Origin: Listeria fleischmannii subsp. fleischmannii LU2006-1
Lineage (GTDB): Bacteria; Bacillota; Bacilli; Lactobacillales; Listeriaceae
DNA: 46,462 nt
Assembly: GCF_000344175.1 (NCBI RefSeq)
Contig: NZ_ALWW01000020.1
Coordinates: 1-46,462 of the forward strand
Direction of reading: 5' to 3'
The notes under the pieces are model-generated. The model did not search any database. It had not been told where the DNA came from and worked only from the letters and a program-made list of their open reading frames with translations. Made by a program: the position numbers and the translations under genes. Shown here piece after piece: positions 18,729 through 26,179 of this stretch. The first letter of the stretch is position 1; the number at the start of each line of letters is the position of its first letter.

Positions 18729-19169
18729 TTGAATACCGTGGTGGATTTTTTAGATCGAAGAACTGAAGACTTTGTCAATTACTGGATAAGTACGTACTAT
18801 GTTTACTCAGAGGAATATGCTTTAAGGCGACATGTCGAAGGTTTCCTAGATGCTCAACACCGCGAAACCACATTCCTTTTTCGAAAAGCACTTCAATATT
18901 TTGGAAAAAATGAGGGGGTCCCTCATCTTGAAGAAATTGGTCAAGACCGACATGATATGCAAACGCCATTTGATGATGCATATACAAATCTATCAACCTT
19001 TTTCACAGCTTTAATGGAATTTTTAATGATTCATCATGAAAATCGAACATTGAATTGCTCGCAAGCAAAACTTTTTAAGGCGCTTTTAGAAATTCGGAAA
19101 ATGGAGGCCGCTTCAGGCTTATCCCTCATCACCGGATATTATTCGCAAACTGAAGAAATCAACATATAA
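18729..19169 (+). CDS. Conserved hypothetical protein, all-helical
   Basis: A 146-residue soluble, mainly helical protein that I cannot assign to a named family. It starts with TTG, seven bases after GAAGGAAG. It contains many aromatic and charged residues (FVNYWISTYYVYSEEY, FLMIHHENRTLN) and two cysteine-histidine-rich spots without a metal motif. A TGCTAAAAT extended -10 upstream gives it its own promoter, and a strong terminator follows. A position between YuiD and Ndh is conserved in Listeria as far as I recall. Confidence 0.75.
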   Translation: MNTVVDFLDRRTEDFVNYWISTYYVYSEEYALRRHVEGFLDAQHRETTFLFRKALQYFGKNEGVPHLEEIGQDRHDMQTPFDDAYTNLSTFFTALMEFLMIHHENRTLNCSQAKLFKALLEIRKMEAASGLSLITGYYSQTEEINI

Positions 19170-19207
19170 AAAACAGATTGAAAACCAACGTTTTCAATCT
19201 GTTTTTT
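19168..19207. terminator. Bidirectional terminator between the hypothetical gene and ndh
   Basis: AAAAAACAGATTGAAAA and TTTTCAATCTGTTTTTT form a 17-bp perfect stem with a six-base loop. T-runs occur on both strands, serving the convergent genes. Confidence 0.93.
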
Positions 19208-19212
19208 CGTTT

Positions 19213-20424
19213 TTATTTATAAAACTTAAATTTACCTTTATTCATCATAATACCAGGGCCACCAATTTGAAGTAAAGCACGATCATCAATTACTTTTTTC
19301 ATAACAGAGGCCGGATAGCCCTTCAAGTTTTTACCAAATACGACACCAATTGCATCATTATCACCAATCGAACAAACTGTTCCTTTTTCGTGATATTCAA
19401 AGTCAACTAGATCCGTATCGCCAACTGCAAGCTTCGCCAAGTTAATAGCCGCAATATCCGCTTGTTGCATTGCGATTTGTGCTGTTGGTGGATAAGGACG
19501 ATCATTTGCTGGATTAATAATAAGTGAACAATCCCCTACAATTAAAATTTCCTCATTGCCAGGAACAGTCAAGTTATTATTTACTTTCACACGACCTCTT
19601 CCTTGTTCAAAACCAGAAGCTTCAATGACACTATTGCCGCGAACACCGGCAGCCCAGATAATTGTAGCTGCTTTTATTTCTTTCACTTCTGTTTCGCTTG
19701 CCGCATATTTCACTCCTTCGGCCGTAGCTTCTTTAACTGGTTTCCCAACTAAAAACTCTACCCCGCGGTCTTCCAGTACACCAACACCGTAATCCACAAG
19801 TTTAGCATCAAATTGCGGTAAAACTTTCGGTGCGGCTTCAAGACACACAATGCGAACTTTTTCTTTAGGGACATCATACATTTTAACTAGCTCAGGAATG
19901 CGATTAGTTAGTTCACCTAAGAACTCGATACCCGTAAATCCAGCCCCACCAACAATAATTGTTAAGAGCTCATCTTTTTGCTCTGTCTTCCATTTCGCAA
20001 ATTGCGCTTCAATATGAGCACGAATTTTCTTCACAGACTCGACACTTGTAATCGTAAGAGCATATTCTTTTAATCCAGAAATACCGAATGTTTCGGCTTC
20101 TGATCCTAAAGCAATCAATAGATAATCATATGAAACATCACCATTATTCGCTAAAGATACTGTTTTTTCATCTTTATTAATTTTTACAACCGTATCTTGA
20201 ATAAACGTGGTTTTGCTTGGTTGAATGACTTTGTCTAGCGGATAAATTAACTGCTCAGGTTCAATTGTCCCTGCCGCTGCTTCGTGCAACCAAGTTGTTT
20301 CATGATGATAGTCATTCTTATTCACAAGTACAAGTTCAGCACCTGTATTTGCATGTTGCAATTTCTTTAAGGTTTTTAAACCTCCGTAACCCGCTCCTAG
20401 AATGACAATTTTTGGTTTATTCAT
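19213..20424 (-). CDS. ndh: Type II NADH dehydrogenase (NDH-2)
   Basis: A 403-residue flavoprotein that oxidises NADH and reduces menaquinone without pumping protons. The FAD site IVILGAGYGGLKTLKKL is at the N terminus, the NADH Rossmann motif IVGGAGFTGIEFLGEL at about residue 157, and the quinone-site segment PTAQIAMQQADIAAINLAKL near 310. The amphipathic C-terminal helix for membrane binding (MNKGKFKFYK) is present. The ribosome site is weak (AAAGGG about 18 bases upstream). Transcription starts about 130 bases upstream, so the leader is long and has a hairpin. Confidence 0.95.
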   Translation of the reverse strand: MNKPKIVILGAGYGGLKTLKKLQHANTGAELVLVNKNDYHHETTWLHEAAAGTIEPEQLIYPLDKVIQPSKTTFIQDTVVKINKDEKTVSLANNGDVSYDYLLIALGSEAETFGISGLKEYALTITSVESVKKIRAHIEAQFAKWKTEQKDELLTIIVGGAGFTGIEFLGELTNRIPELVKMYDVPKEKVRIVCLEAAPKVLPQFDAKLVDYGVGVLEDRGVEFLVGKPVKEATAEGVKYAASETEVKEIKAATIIWAAGVRGNSVIEASGFEQGRGRVKVNNNLTVPGNEEILIVGDCSLIINPANDRPYPPTAQIAMQQADIAAINLAKLAVGDTDLVDFEYHEKGTVCSIGDNDAIGVVFGKNLKGYPASVMKKVIDDRALLQIGGPGIMMNKGKFKFYK

Positions 20425-20525
20425 CTGTAATCACATCTACTTTCCCTTTATATTTTTTTCACAAACTAATGTAAAACAAGAATTTCTTCTTACCAATTAT
20501 GTAGATTGCGCTAAAAATCTACCAG

Positions 20526-20543
20526 AAGTGGACTTTCCCACTT
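20526..20543 (-). other. Hairpin at the start of the ndh leader
   Basis: AAGTGG-ACTTTC-CCACTT is a 6-bp perfect stem whose minus-strand copy begins about ten bases after the predicted ndh transcription start. It could protect the 5' end. Nearer the start codon TTTGTGAAAAAAA resembles one half of a Rex (NADH sensor) site; the second half is missing. Confidence 0.5.
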
Positions 20544-20552
20544 ATAGTTTCT

Positions 20553-20581
20553 ATGATAGACGTTTTAGGCAAGTATTTCAA
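20553..20581 (-). promoter_or_regulatory. Promoter of ndh
   Basis: On the minus strand TTGAAA (20576-20581), a 17-base spacer and TATCAT (20553-20558). The rest of this 445-base divergent region holds no gene that I can support. Confidence 0.75.
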
Positions 20582-20825
20582 GGGTTGATACTTAAATTAA
20601 TGGGCATTCACCATGCTTTTCAAGTGGTACAGTTCCAATCCCCTTATTTAATGCGGTAAAGAATTGCCTTGACCGTTTTGTTTACTTTTTAACAATAATT
20701 GGTACAGCTCCTAATTTTTTGTCAACAAAAAAATTCCTTACCCCCTTTTTCCCGATATTGTGAAAAACGAAACATATTTTATTATTTCGTTCGAAGCAAA
20801 ACGTACTTTGCTTTTAAATTTTTTA

Positions 20826-20834
20826 TGCTAGAAT
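20826..20834 (+). promoter_or_regulatory. Extended -10 promoter of yumC
   Basis: TG-C-TAGAAT forms an extended -10 about 35 bases before the TTG start, with only a weak -35 (CTTTGC) 17 bases upstream. Further up, TTGTGAAAAACGAAACAT has one conserved half of a Rex-type site. Confidence 0.6.
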
Positions 20835-20869
20835 GTAGATAATGTTTTTTATTTAAGGGGGAGTTTATT

Positions 20870-21865
20870 TTGGATGAAAAAACCAAAATTTATGATATAA
20901 CCATTATCGGCGGAGGCCCAGTCGGAATTTTTGCCTCATTTTATGCTGGCATGCGCAAAGCAAGCGTAAAAATCATCGAAAGTTTACCTCAACTCGGCGG
21001 ACAACTGACTGCTTTATATCCTGAAAAATACATTTACGACATTCCCGGGTTTAAAGCTGTGCGTGCCCAAGAACTCATTAATAACCTAGTTCAGCAAATG
21101 CAACCATTCGATCCCACCGTTTGCCTAGAAGAATCCGTTCTAAAAGTTGAAAAACAGGCGGATGGTACATTTGAAATCACAACAACAAAAGATGTTCATT
21201 ATAGTAAAACTATCATTATTACAGCTGGAAACGGCGCATTCGAACCAAGAAAGTTACAATTAAAAGAAGCGGAACGTTTTGAAGGTACAAATCTTCATTA
21301 CTTCATTAATGATTTAAATCAATTTAAAGGCCGCCGTGTAGCTGTTTGCGGTGGCGGTGATTCAGCCGTGGATTGGGCATTAATGCTAGAACCAATCGCG
21401 AAATCGGTTTCCATTATTCATAGACGTGGATCATTCCGCGCACATGAACATAGTGTCGAAAGCCTAGAGAAATCATCCGTATCCATTATGACACCTTTTA
21501 TTCCAACTGAACTTCACGGCACTGAAGCAGGCATAGAAAAAATTGTTTTACAAGAAGTAAAAGGAACACAAACTAAAGTCCTTGAAATTGATGACTTTAT
21601 AATAAATTATGGTTTTGTAAGCCAACTTGGTCCAATTAAAGAATGGGGACTTAATATCGAACGAAATTCCATTGTCGTAAATTCTAAAATGGAATCTTCT
21701 ATTCCAGGAATTTATAGCGCCGGTGATATTTGCACCTATGACGGAAAAGTCAAATTGATTGCGACAGGATTCGGCGAGGCGCCTACAGCAGTTAATAACG
21801 CGATTAATTTTATCGATCCGACAGCGCGTGTCCAGCCCATGCATTCCACATCGATGTTTTCATAA
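20870..21865 (+). CDS. yumC: Ferredoxin/flavodoxin-NADP+ reductase, YumC type
   Basis: A 331-residue thioredoxin-reductase-like flavoprotein. It has FAD site [17 protein letters not shown], the NADPH site [17 protein letters not shown] (about 155-171) and the C-terminal FAD segment [25 protein letters not shown]. There is no CxxC pair between the nucleotide sites, which separates it from thioredoxin reductase and fits ferredoxin-NADP+ reductase of the YumC type. The start is TTG, six bases after GGGGGAG; no in-frame ATG is close. It supplies or drains electrons between NADPH and ferredoxin or flavodoxin. It is monocistronic. Confidence 0.92.
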   Translation: MDEKTKIYDITIIGGGPVGIFASFYAGMRKASVKIIESLPQLGGQLTALYPEKYIYDIPGFKAVRAQELINNLVQQMQPFDPTVCLEESVLKVEKQADGTFEITTTKDVHYSKTIIITAGNGAFEPRKLQLKEAERFEGTNLHYFINDLNQFKGRRVAVCGGGDSAVDWALMLEPIAKSVSIIHRRGSFRAHEHSVESLEKSSVSIMTPFIPTELHGTEAGIEKIVLQEVKGTQTKVLEIDDFIINYGFVSQLGPIKEWGLNIERNSIVVNSKMESSIPGIYSAGDICTYDGKVKLIATGFGEAPTAVNNAINFIDPTARVQPMHSTSMFS

Positions 21866-21868
21866 ATA

Positions 21869-21903
21869 AAAAGGAACTTAGCAATTTTGCTAAGTTCCTT
21901 TTA
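21869..21903 (+). terminator. Intrinsic terminator after yumC
   Basis: AAAAGGAACTTAGCAA and TTGCTAAGTTCCTTTT form a long perfect stem. The same structure has a T-run on the minus strand and may also stop the small gene opposite. Confidence 0.93.
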
Positions 21904-21947
21904 ACCGTTAAACTCTATCATGGTTTGGTTTAAGTTCAATCATCTTT

Positions 21948-22097
21948 TTATTGGTGCTTTATTAAGCGTCTATCTTTATCATTATAAATTTGTTCTTGAA
22001 TGTTTCGCATTCTCGCTTTAAGCTCTTCCAACTCTCGCTCAACGGAATCATTCTGTTCTTTTTTTTCTCTGAGTTTAGCTTTAATCCTCCTTAACAA
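21948..22097 (-). CDS. Small coiled-coil protein (49 residues, TTG start)
   Basis: The product reads LRRIKAKLREKKEQNDSVER then a heptad-like ELEELKARMRNIQEQIYNDK and a basic end, so it is one charged amphipathic helix. The TTG at 22097 stands six bases after GAGGTGA, a good binding site. A longer frame reaching 22205 would add a hydrophobic N terminus but has no ribosome site. It is divergent from the oxidoreductase gene. Function unknown; the helix could dimerise or bind another protein or RNA. Confidence 0.6.
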   Translation of the reverse strand: MLRRIKAKLREKKEQNDSVERELEELKARMRNIQEQIYNDKDRRLIKHQ

Positions 22098-22265
22098 ATT
22101 TATCACCTCGTATTTTCTTTTTTCTCTATAGCTAAATGGTAACATAAAAAGAGACCCTAAAACGCAAAATACCCTAGAAACCCCATTTTTAGTCGTAAAC
22201 AACAAATGTAAGCGTAATTTTCATATTTTTAGTATTATTGCCAGATTTTTCTATTTTTTAATTCC

Positions 22266-22291
22266 GTTTTGTTTTAAGTAGCTACGGGAAA
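22266..22291 (+). promoter_or_regulatory. Possible sigma-B promoter of the oxidoreductase gene
   Basis: GTTT (22266-22269), 16 bases, then GGGAAA (22286-22291) resembles the general-stress sigma-B pattern. I recall the Listeria orthologue (lmo2391) as sigma-B dependent. The -10 and the spacing are not perfect. Confidence 0.4.
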
Positions 22292-22323
22292 AGACAACTA
22301 CAAAAGATGAAGGAGGCTAAACA

Positions 22324-22953
22324 ATGAATGTTTTAGTAATCGGGGCAAATGGACAAATCGGTCAACAAATCGTTCATTATCTCGCAATAGAAAAAGGTTA
22401 TTTTGTTCGTGCCATGATTCGAAAAGCAGAACAAATTGAGCAATTAGAGAAATTGGGTGCTAAGCCTATTATCGCTGATTTAGAAAAAGATTTTAGCTAT
22501 GCTTATGATGGCATTGAAGCCGTGATTTTTGCCGCAGGTTCTGGCGGACATACAGGACCTGAAAAAACGATAAGCGTTGATCAAGAAGGTGCCATTAAAG
22601 CAGCGCAAATTGCAGAAGAAAAAGGCGTCAAACGCTTTATTTTGATCAGTACGATTCTTTCAGGAGAACCGGAAAAAGGGCCTCAGTCTCTTGCCAATTA
22701 CTTAGAAGCAAAAGGAAAGGCAGATGAAGTTGTCATCGCTAGCCAGCTAGACTATACTATTCTGCGCCCCGCGACCTTAACGAATGAATCTGCCACCGGA
22801 CTTGTTGATGATGCAGGCGAACTAGGCAAGGCTACTATCACAAGAGCTGATGTTGCTAAGTTTGCTTGTGAAGTCCTTCCAGAAAAAAGCAGCTACAAAA
22901 AAATCTATACTTTTCAAAATGGGCAAATACCAATTGAAACTTATATTCAGTAA
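22324..22953 (+). CDS. NAD(P)-binding oxidoreductase, YhfK-like atypical SDR
   Basis: A 209-residue Rossmann protein of the NAD(P)H-binding family close to YhfK of Bacillus. It starts with VLVIGANGQIGQQIVHYL (GxxGxxG) and keeps FAAGSGGHTGPEKT and the second-half segment YTILRPATLTNESATG. No YxxxK dyad is present, so it may be a flavin-type reductase or sensor rather than a classical dehydrogenase. A strong GGAGG site precedes the ATG. Stress control is suggested by the upstream motif. Substrate unknown. Confidence 0.88.
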   Translation: MNVLVIGANGQIGQQIVHYLAIEKGYFVRAMIRKAEQIEQLEKLGAKPIIADLEKDFSYAYDGIEAVIFAAGSGGHTGPEKTISVDQEGAIKAAQIAEEKGVKRFILISTILSGEPEKGPQSLANYLEAKGKADEVVIASQLDYTILRPATLTNESATGLVDDAGELGKATITRADVAKFACEVLPEKSSYKKIYTFQNGQIPIETYIQ

Positions 22954-22954
22954 A

Positions 22955-22995
22955 AAGAGCGAGAAATTCATTATCGAATTTCTCGCTCTCATTTT
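22955..22995. terminator. Bidirectional terminator
   Basis: AGAGCGAGAAATTC (22956-22969) and GAATTTCTCGCTCT (22976-22989) form a 14-bp perfect stem. It has TTTTT on the minus side and CATTTT on the plus side, serving both convergent genes. Confidence 0.92.
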
Positions 22996-22998
22996 ATA

Positions 22999-23232
22999 TT
23001 AAATCGGATTTTCTTCCAGAAACTGATAAATTTTTTGCAATAAATCAGCCGCATTATCTCCGCGAACAACTTCACCATCCACTAACGCAAATAAGCTCGT
23101 TGCACACAAATCACAATAAGTTAGGCAGTCATATTCCACTACGTCTAGATTTGGATCTTCATTTAATTGTTCATAAACTTCTCTTGCTCCGTTTGCTAAA
23201 TTATTGACGCAAAACTCCACAATTGGATTCAC
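22999..23232 (-). CDS. yuzB: DUF1450 protein (YuzB)
   Basis: A 77-residue protein of the DUF1450/YuzB family. It has one cysteine near the start (VEFCVNNLANGA) and the cluster CLTYCDLC at about residue 37, an arrangement that suggests a thioredoxin-like fold or metal binding. I place the start at the GTG at 23232, six bases after AGGAAG; this gives the usual family length, whereas an upstream methionine adds an unconserved stretch. It follows yuzD in the same direction with a 47-base gap. Its neighbours YuzD, Nfu and YumC make a redox or iron-sulfur role plausible. Confidence 0.88.
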   Translation of the reverse strand: MNPIVEFCVNNLANGAREVYEQLNEDPNLDVVEYDCLTYCDLCATSLFALVDGEVVRGDNAADLLQKIYQFLEENPI

Positions 23233-23279
23233 GCTTTTCTTCCTTTCTTTAAAACGGAAGCCTTTCACACTTCGTCTTT

Positions 23280-23609
23280 CTACATTGTTGGCTCATAGCC
23301 ACGATCAGTCATTACTTTATAAATATCTTTTAGGCGAGGATTTCCTTCCGCAATAATTTCATCATCCACAACAATAACCGGATACATATAATCTTCGTCC
23401 ACAATTTTTCGTGCTAGGGCCTGAACATTCGGGCTCACTTGCTCGGGGTCAAAAATATCAACATATTCAACTTCAAATGGTTGATTGGCGAATTTCCGTC
23501 CAACGGCTGCTCGTAGCCATTCTTCCGTTTCTTTTGAAGAAGGAGCTCCTACACAGCTCGCGCAAATCACAGAAGAGCCGTACACATAAAGTTTTGTTTC
23601 GCTTTTCAT
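23280..23609 (-). CDS. yuzD: DUF1462 thioredoxin-like protein (YuzD)
   Basis: A 109-residue protein of the YuzD family. YGSSVICASCVGAPSS holds a CxxC pair near residue 16-19 at the place of a thioredoxin active site, and the rest alternates strands and helices in a thioredoxin-like way (VEYVDIFDPE, MYPVIVVDDEIIAEG). The start has AGGTGAG upstream. It is the first gene of a two-gene unit with yuzB and faces away from the candidate RNA and nfu. A disulfide or iron-sulfur task is inferred. Confidence 0.88.
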   Translation of the reverse strand: MKSETKLYVYGSSVICASCVGAPSSKETEEWLRAAVGRKFANQPFEVEYVDIFDPEQVSPNVQALARKIVDEDYMYPVIVVDDEIIAEGNPRLKDIYKVMTDRGYEPTM

Positions 23610-23704
23610 AATAACTCACCTCATGCTCATTGTACTAAAAAAAAACTTTAAAATCGACTTTCCTGTTTTCGCTATAAAAAGCATTGATACGACCATATTA
23701 TTCA

Positions 23705-23733
23705 TTGACAGCCTAAAGCCCTTATATTATAAT
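23705..23733 (+). promoter_or_regulatory. Consensus sigma-A promoter of the candidate RNA
   Basis: TTGACA (23705-23710), exactly 17 bases, then TATAAT (23728-23733): both hexamers match the consensus perfectly. No protein gene follows for 260 bases, and an independent terminator lies in between. Confidence 0.85.
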
Positions 23734-23739
23734 AATTAA

Positions 23740-23921
23740 AATAATTCTGTCACTTTAGCACTTGTTTGTGATAAAGCGACAAATTGTTTACAGTTGTTAT
23801 CGTATCTATTACGATTTATATAACAACACTCCCTTTTTGGCTGGTGCTACTACCAGTCTAACGCGGATTTACCTCCCGCGTTTTGCCCGTTCCTTTTTGA
23901 GCCTTAGGAGCGGGCTTATTT
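23740..23921 (+). ncRNA. Candidate structured small RNA with five helices
   Basis: Between the perfect promoter and an intrinsic terminator lie five hairpins in about 180 bases: TGTC.CTTTA.CAC with GTG.TAAAG.GACA (23748-23781, two mismatches); GTTGTTAT..CGTA with TACG..ATAACAAC (23793-23827); GGCTGGT/ACCAGTC (23839-23858); AACGCGG/CCGCGTT (23860-23882); and the terminator stem GCCCGTTCC/GGAGCGGGC (23885-23915) followed by TTATTT. The loop ATTTACCTC and the linker ACTCCC are C-rich and could pair with Shine-Dalgarno sequences, as in many Firmicute sRNAs. No frame with a binding site exists here. I do not recognise the family. An attenuator-type leader of nfu is an alternative, but nfu has its own -10. 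Confidence 0.7.
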
Positions 23922-23956
23922 CATAAATTTTAATACTTCCATCCCTCTCCTACTCC

Positions 23957-23965
23957 TGTTATAAT
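23957..23965 (+). promoter_or_regulatory. Extended -10 promoter of nfu
   Basis: TG-T-TATAAT lies 35 bases upstream of the start codon with no clear -35. It lies after the RNA terminator, so nfu is transcribed separately. Confidence 0.55.
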
Positions 23966-24000
23966 AATGAATATCACTTGAAAAGGAGTTTTGTTCACGT

Positions 24001-24237
24001 ATGGAAGAAATTAGTTTTGATTCAGTTGACAAAGCTTTACAAAAGTTCCGTCCGTATTTACTCCGAGATGGTGGCGACTATGAACTTATTGATGTAACCC
24101 AAGATGGCATCGTAAAAATACGCCTTCTAGGGGCTTGTGTCACTTGTCCTAGTTCAGATATGACTTTAAAAATGGGGATTGAACTCACACTTTCAGAAAA
24201 AATTTTTGGCTTTAAAGAAGTCGTTCAAGTTTTTTAA
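24001..24237 (+). CDS. nfu: NifU-like iron-sulfur scaffold/carrier (Nfu, YutI)
   Basis: A 78-residue NifU C-terminal-type domain. [17 protein letters not shown]-like ([15 protein letters not shown]) and the cluster-binding [18 protein letters not shown] with CxxC identify it. It carries a [4Fe-4S] or [2Fe-2S] cluster and hands it to target enzymes. The AAAAGGAG site lies 11 bases before the ATG. It is monocistronic, ended by a strong terminator. Confidence 0.93.
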   Translation: MEEISFDSVDKALQKFRPYLLRDGGDYELIDVTQDGIVKIRLLGACVTCPSSDMTLKMGIELTLSEKIFGFKEVVQVF

Positions 24238-24239
24238 AA

Positions 24240-24272
24240 AAAATGCGACAATTTTCATTGTCGCATTTTTAT
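24240..24272 (+). terminator. Intrinsic terminator after nfu
   Basis: AAATGCGACAA and TTGTCGCATTTTT form an 11-bp perfect stem with a short loop and T-run. Confidence 0.92.
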
Positions 24273-24322
24273 GTTTCAACTCGATTCATTTCGTCTAAGT
24301 ACAGGTTAGGAGGGTTAATCTT

Positions 24323-24823
24323 ATGGTTGAAAAACAAAGTATTTTAGAACAAAAAGCGCGTAGCTCACTTATAGAACGCGGTGTCACTATCGAAGACATT
24401 GCCGATTTAGTTCTTTTTCTGCAAAAAAAATATCACCCTAAATTAGAGCGTTCCATTTGTATTGAAAATGTGGAGCAAGTTTTGCGAAAACGTGAAGTTC
24501 AAAACGCGATTTTAACAGGGATTCAATTAGATATTTTAGCTGAAAATGAAGAACTAATGCAGCCACTTCAAAATATAATTAGTAATGATGAAGGTTTGTA
24601 TGGTGTAGATGAAATTTTGGCGCTATCTATTGTGAACGTTTATGGATCGATTGGTTTTACAAATTATGGCTATATTGATAAGGTAAAACCAGGCATTTTA
24701 GGTAAATTAAATGAGCATAATGGGCGTGATGTACACACCTTTTTAGACGACATTGTAGGGGCTATCGCTGCCGCTGCGGCAAGTCGCCTTGCACACAGTT
24801 ATCATGATGATATTGTGCAGTAA
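24323..24823 (+). CDS. ltrC: Phosphatidylglycerophosphatase A family protein (LtrC/YutG)
   Basis: A 166-residue protein of the phosphatidylglycerophosphatase A-like family (YutG; named LtrC, low-temperature requirement, in Listeria). The conserved parts are LVLFLQKKYHPKL near the N terminus, YGSIGFTNYGYIDKVKPGIL (about 111-130) and the end HTFLDDIVGAIAAAAASRLAH (about 139-159), which holds the acidic pair. Members dephosphorylate phosphatidylglycerophosphate or a related lipid; this form lacks clear transmembrane helices. GGAGGG precedes the ATG. Exact substrate is inferred. Confidence 0.88.
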   Translation: MVEKQSILEQKARSSLIERGVTIEDIADLVLFLQKKYHPKLERSICIENVEQVLRKREVQNAILTGIQLDILAENEELMQPLQNIISNDEGLYGVDEILALSIVNVYGSIGFTNYGYIDKVKPGILGKLNEHNGRDVHTFLDDIVGAIAAAAASRLAHSYHDDIVQ

Positions 24824-24828
24824 ACATC

Positions 24829-24864
24829 AAAACAGACAAGCCACTAAAGGTTTGTCTGTTTTTT
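24829..24864. terminator. Bidirectional terminator
   Basis: AAAACAGACAAGCC and GGTTTGTCTGTTTT form a stem with T-runs on both strands. It ends ltrC and the opposing CNNM gene. Confidence 0.9.
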
Positions 24865-26135
24865 CACCTCAACCTGGCGAACAGAGTTTTTATTCATCGC
24901 TAAAATCGTAAATCGATAATCAGATTCCTGAATCACATCGCCACTCTCTAATTGATAGTTTTGCAAAAGCAACCAGCCGGAAAGCGTATGTACACCTTGC
25001 CCGATAAGTTCAATCCCAAGCACCTCTTCTACACTAACAAGCGGCTCCGAACCATCCATAATAAAGTGGTTTTTCGCTAACTTGCGAATCCCTTTTGGCC
25101 CTTTCGCCTCTTCCATATCCCCCACAATAATCTCCATTACATCCTCTAGCGTGACAATCCCTGATGTTCCCCCGTACTCATCCGTTAAAACGACAAAAAC
25201 TTCCGCCGCTTCCTGCATTTTCACAAGCAGTTCCTCAAGCACCATCCCTTCAAACATTTCAAGCACATCTGTTATAAAAGGCTCAATCGATTGGTCTAAA
25301 ATATCCTGGTTTTCACCTAGTCCCGCCATAACACGACTCACTTGTAAAGTGCCGATAATTTTATCCTTATCATTTTGTCTTGTGACAGGGAAAATGTGAT
25401 ACGTGTGCTCCGCCGTTAATTTTAATAAATCTAGTACAGTCGCCGTTTCATCAATCGTCACAACACTTGTTCTTGGAATCATAATCTCATTGGCAGGAAC
25501 ATCCGCAACTTAAAAATATTTTTCATATATTTAAATTCCTGTTGATTTAAAAGCCCTTGGTTATAACTATCCTCAAAAACAATTTTAAGTTCAGTTGGTG
25601 TCATACGGTCATTATCAGTATCATTTTTATTTGAAAATGGTTTTGTAATCATCGCTGCCGAATGATTTAACAGCCAGTTAAGCGGAAATGTGATTTTATA
25701 CCAATATACAAGTGGTCTGGCAATTAAAAGCGCTACTTTTTCGGTACTTTGAATGGTCAATGTCTTTGGTGCAAGCTCACCTAGTACTACATTAAAAAAT
25801 GTAATAAGTAAAAAGGAAATGAAAATAGAAATGGGGCCTAGAACGGATTCAGGAAGGGGCATCCATTCAAACACTGGTGCCAGAAATTTTTGCATCGTCT
25901 CCTCGCCAACCCAGCCCATTGCAAGTGCTGCCAGTGTATTTCCCAGCTGACAAGCGGCCAGATAATCATTCATATTTTCCGTTACACGCGCCACATATTT
26001 CGCTCGCTTATCGCCGCTTGTGACAAGACTCATGACTGTTGGCCTGCGAATCGCGACAATGGCAAATTCGGAAGCAACGAAAAATGCGGTTGCCAAGATT
26101 AAAAATACAACAAATAAATCACTTAAAACGGCCAT
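24844..26135 (-). pseudogene. CNNM/CBS-domain membrane protein (HlyC/CorC family), frameshifted
   Basis: The N-terminal 200 residues form the CNNM membrane domain (DUF21): FFVASEFAIVAIRRPTV, LGNTLAALAMGWVGEET, FNVVLGELAPKTLTIQ. The second part holds two CBS motifs (MIPRTSVVTIDETATVLDLL; VLTDEYGGTSGIVTLEDVME) and a CorC-HlyC C-terminal domain. Members act as magnesium or cobalt exporters or regulators. The frame breaks at 25507-25508 (minus strand AAGTTGCGG); one more T restores KFADVPANEIMIPRTS and a 430-residue protein. The start follows AAAGGAG. A homopolymer error is likely. Confidence 0.9.
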
Positions 26136-26153
26136 AACAACTCTCCTTTAAAC

Positions 26154-26179
26154 GTAAAAAGAGCGCACTAAACGCTCTT
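26154..26179 (-). terminator. Terminator after nagD-type gene
   Basis: On the minus strand AAGAGCG-TTTAGTG-CGCTCTT forms a 7-bp stem followed by five Ts. The stop codon of the HAD gene sits inside the stem. Confidence 0.85.

Noticed and set aside
20402-20659. 85-codon plus-strand frame over the ndh start and leader
   Set aside because: No ribosome site, overlaps the ndh promoter and start in antisense, and looks like random A/T-rich coding.
20621-20712. TGGTACAG(T/C)TCC pair resembling the T-box conserved element
   Set aside because: The T-box core needs TGGTACCGCGG-like sequence, a specifier stem and a terminator; none is present. Kept only as an unexplained repeat.
22170-22200. GGGTAT on the minus strand as a sigma-B -10 for the small coiled-coil gene
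   Set aside because: The nearest GTTT lies about 22 bases away, outside the 13-16 range.
24000-24237. Internalin gene expected at this place from L. monocytogenes
   Set aside because: No leucine-rich repeat frame is present between yuzD and nfu on either strand.
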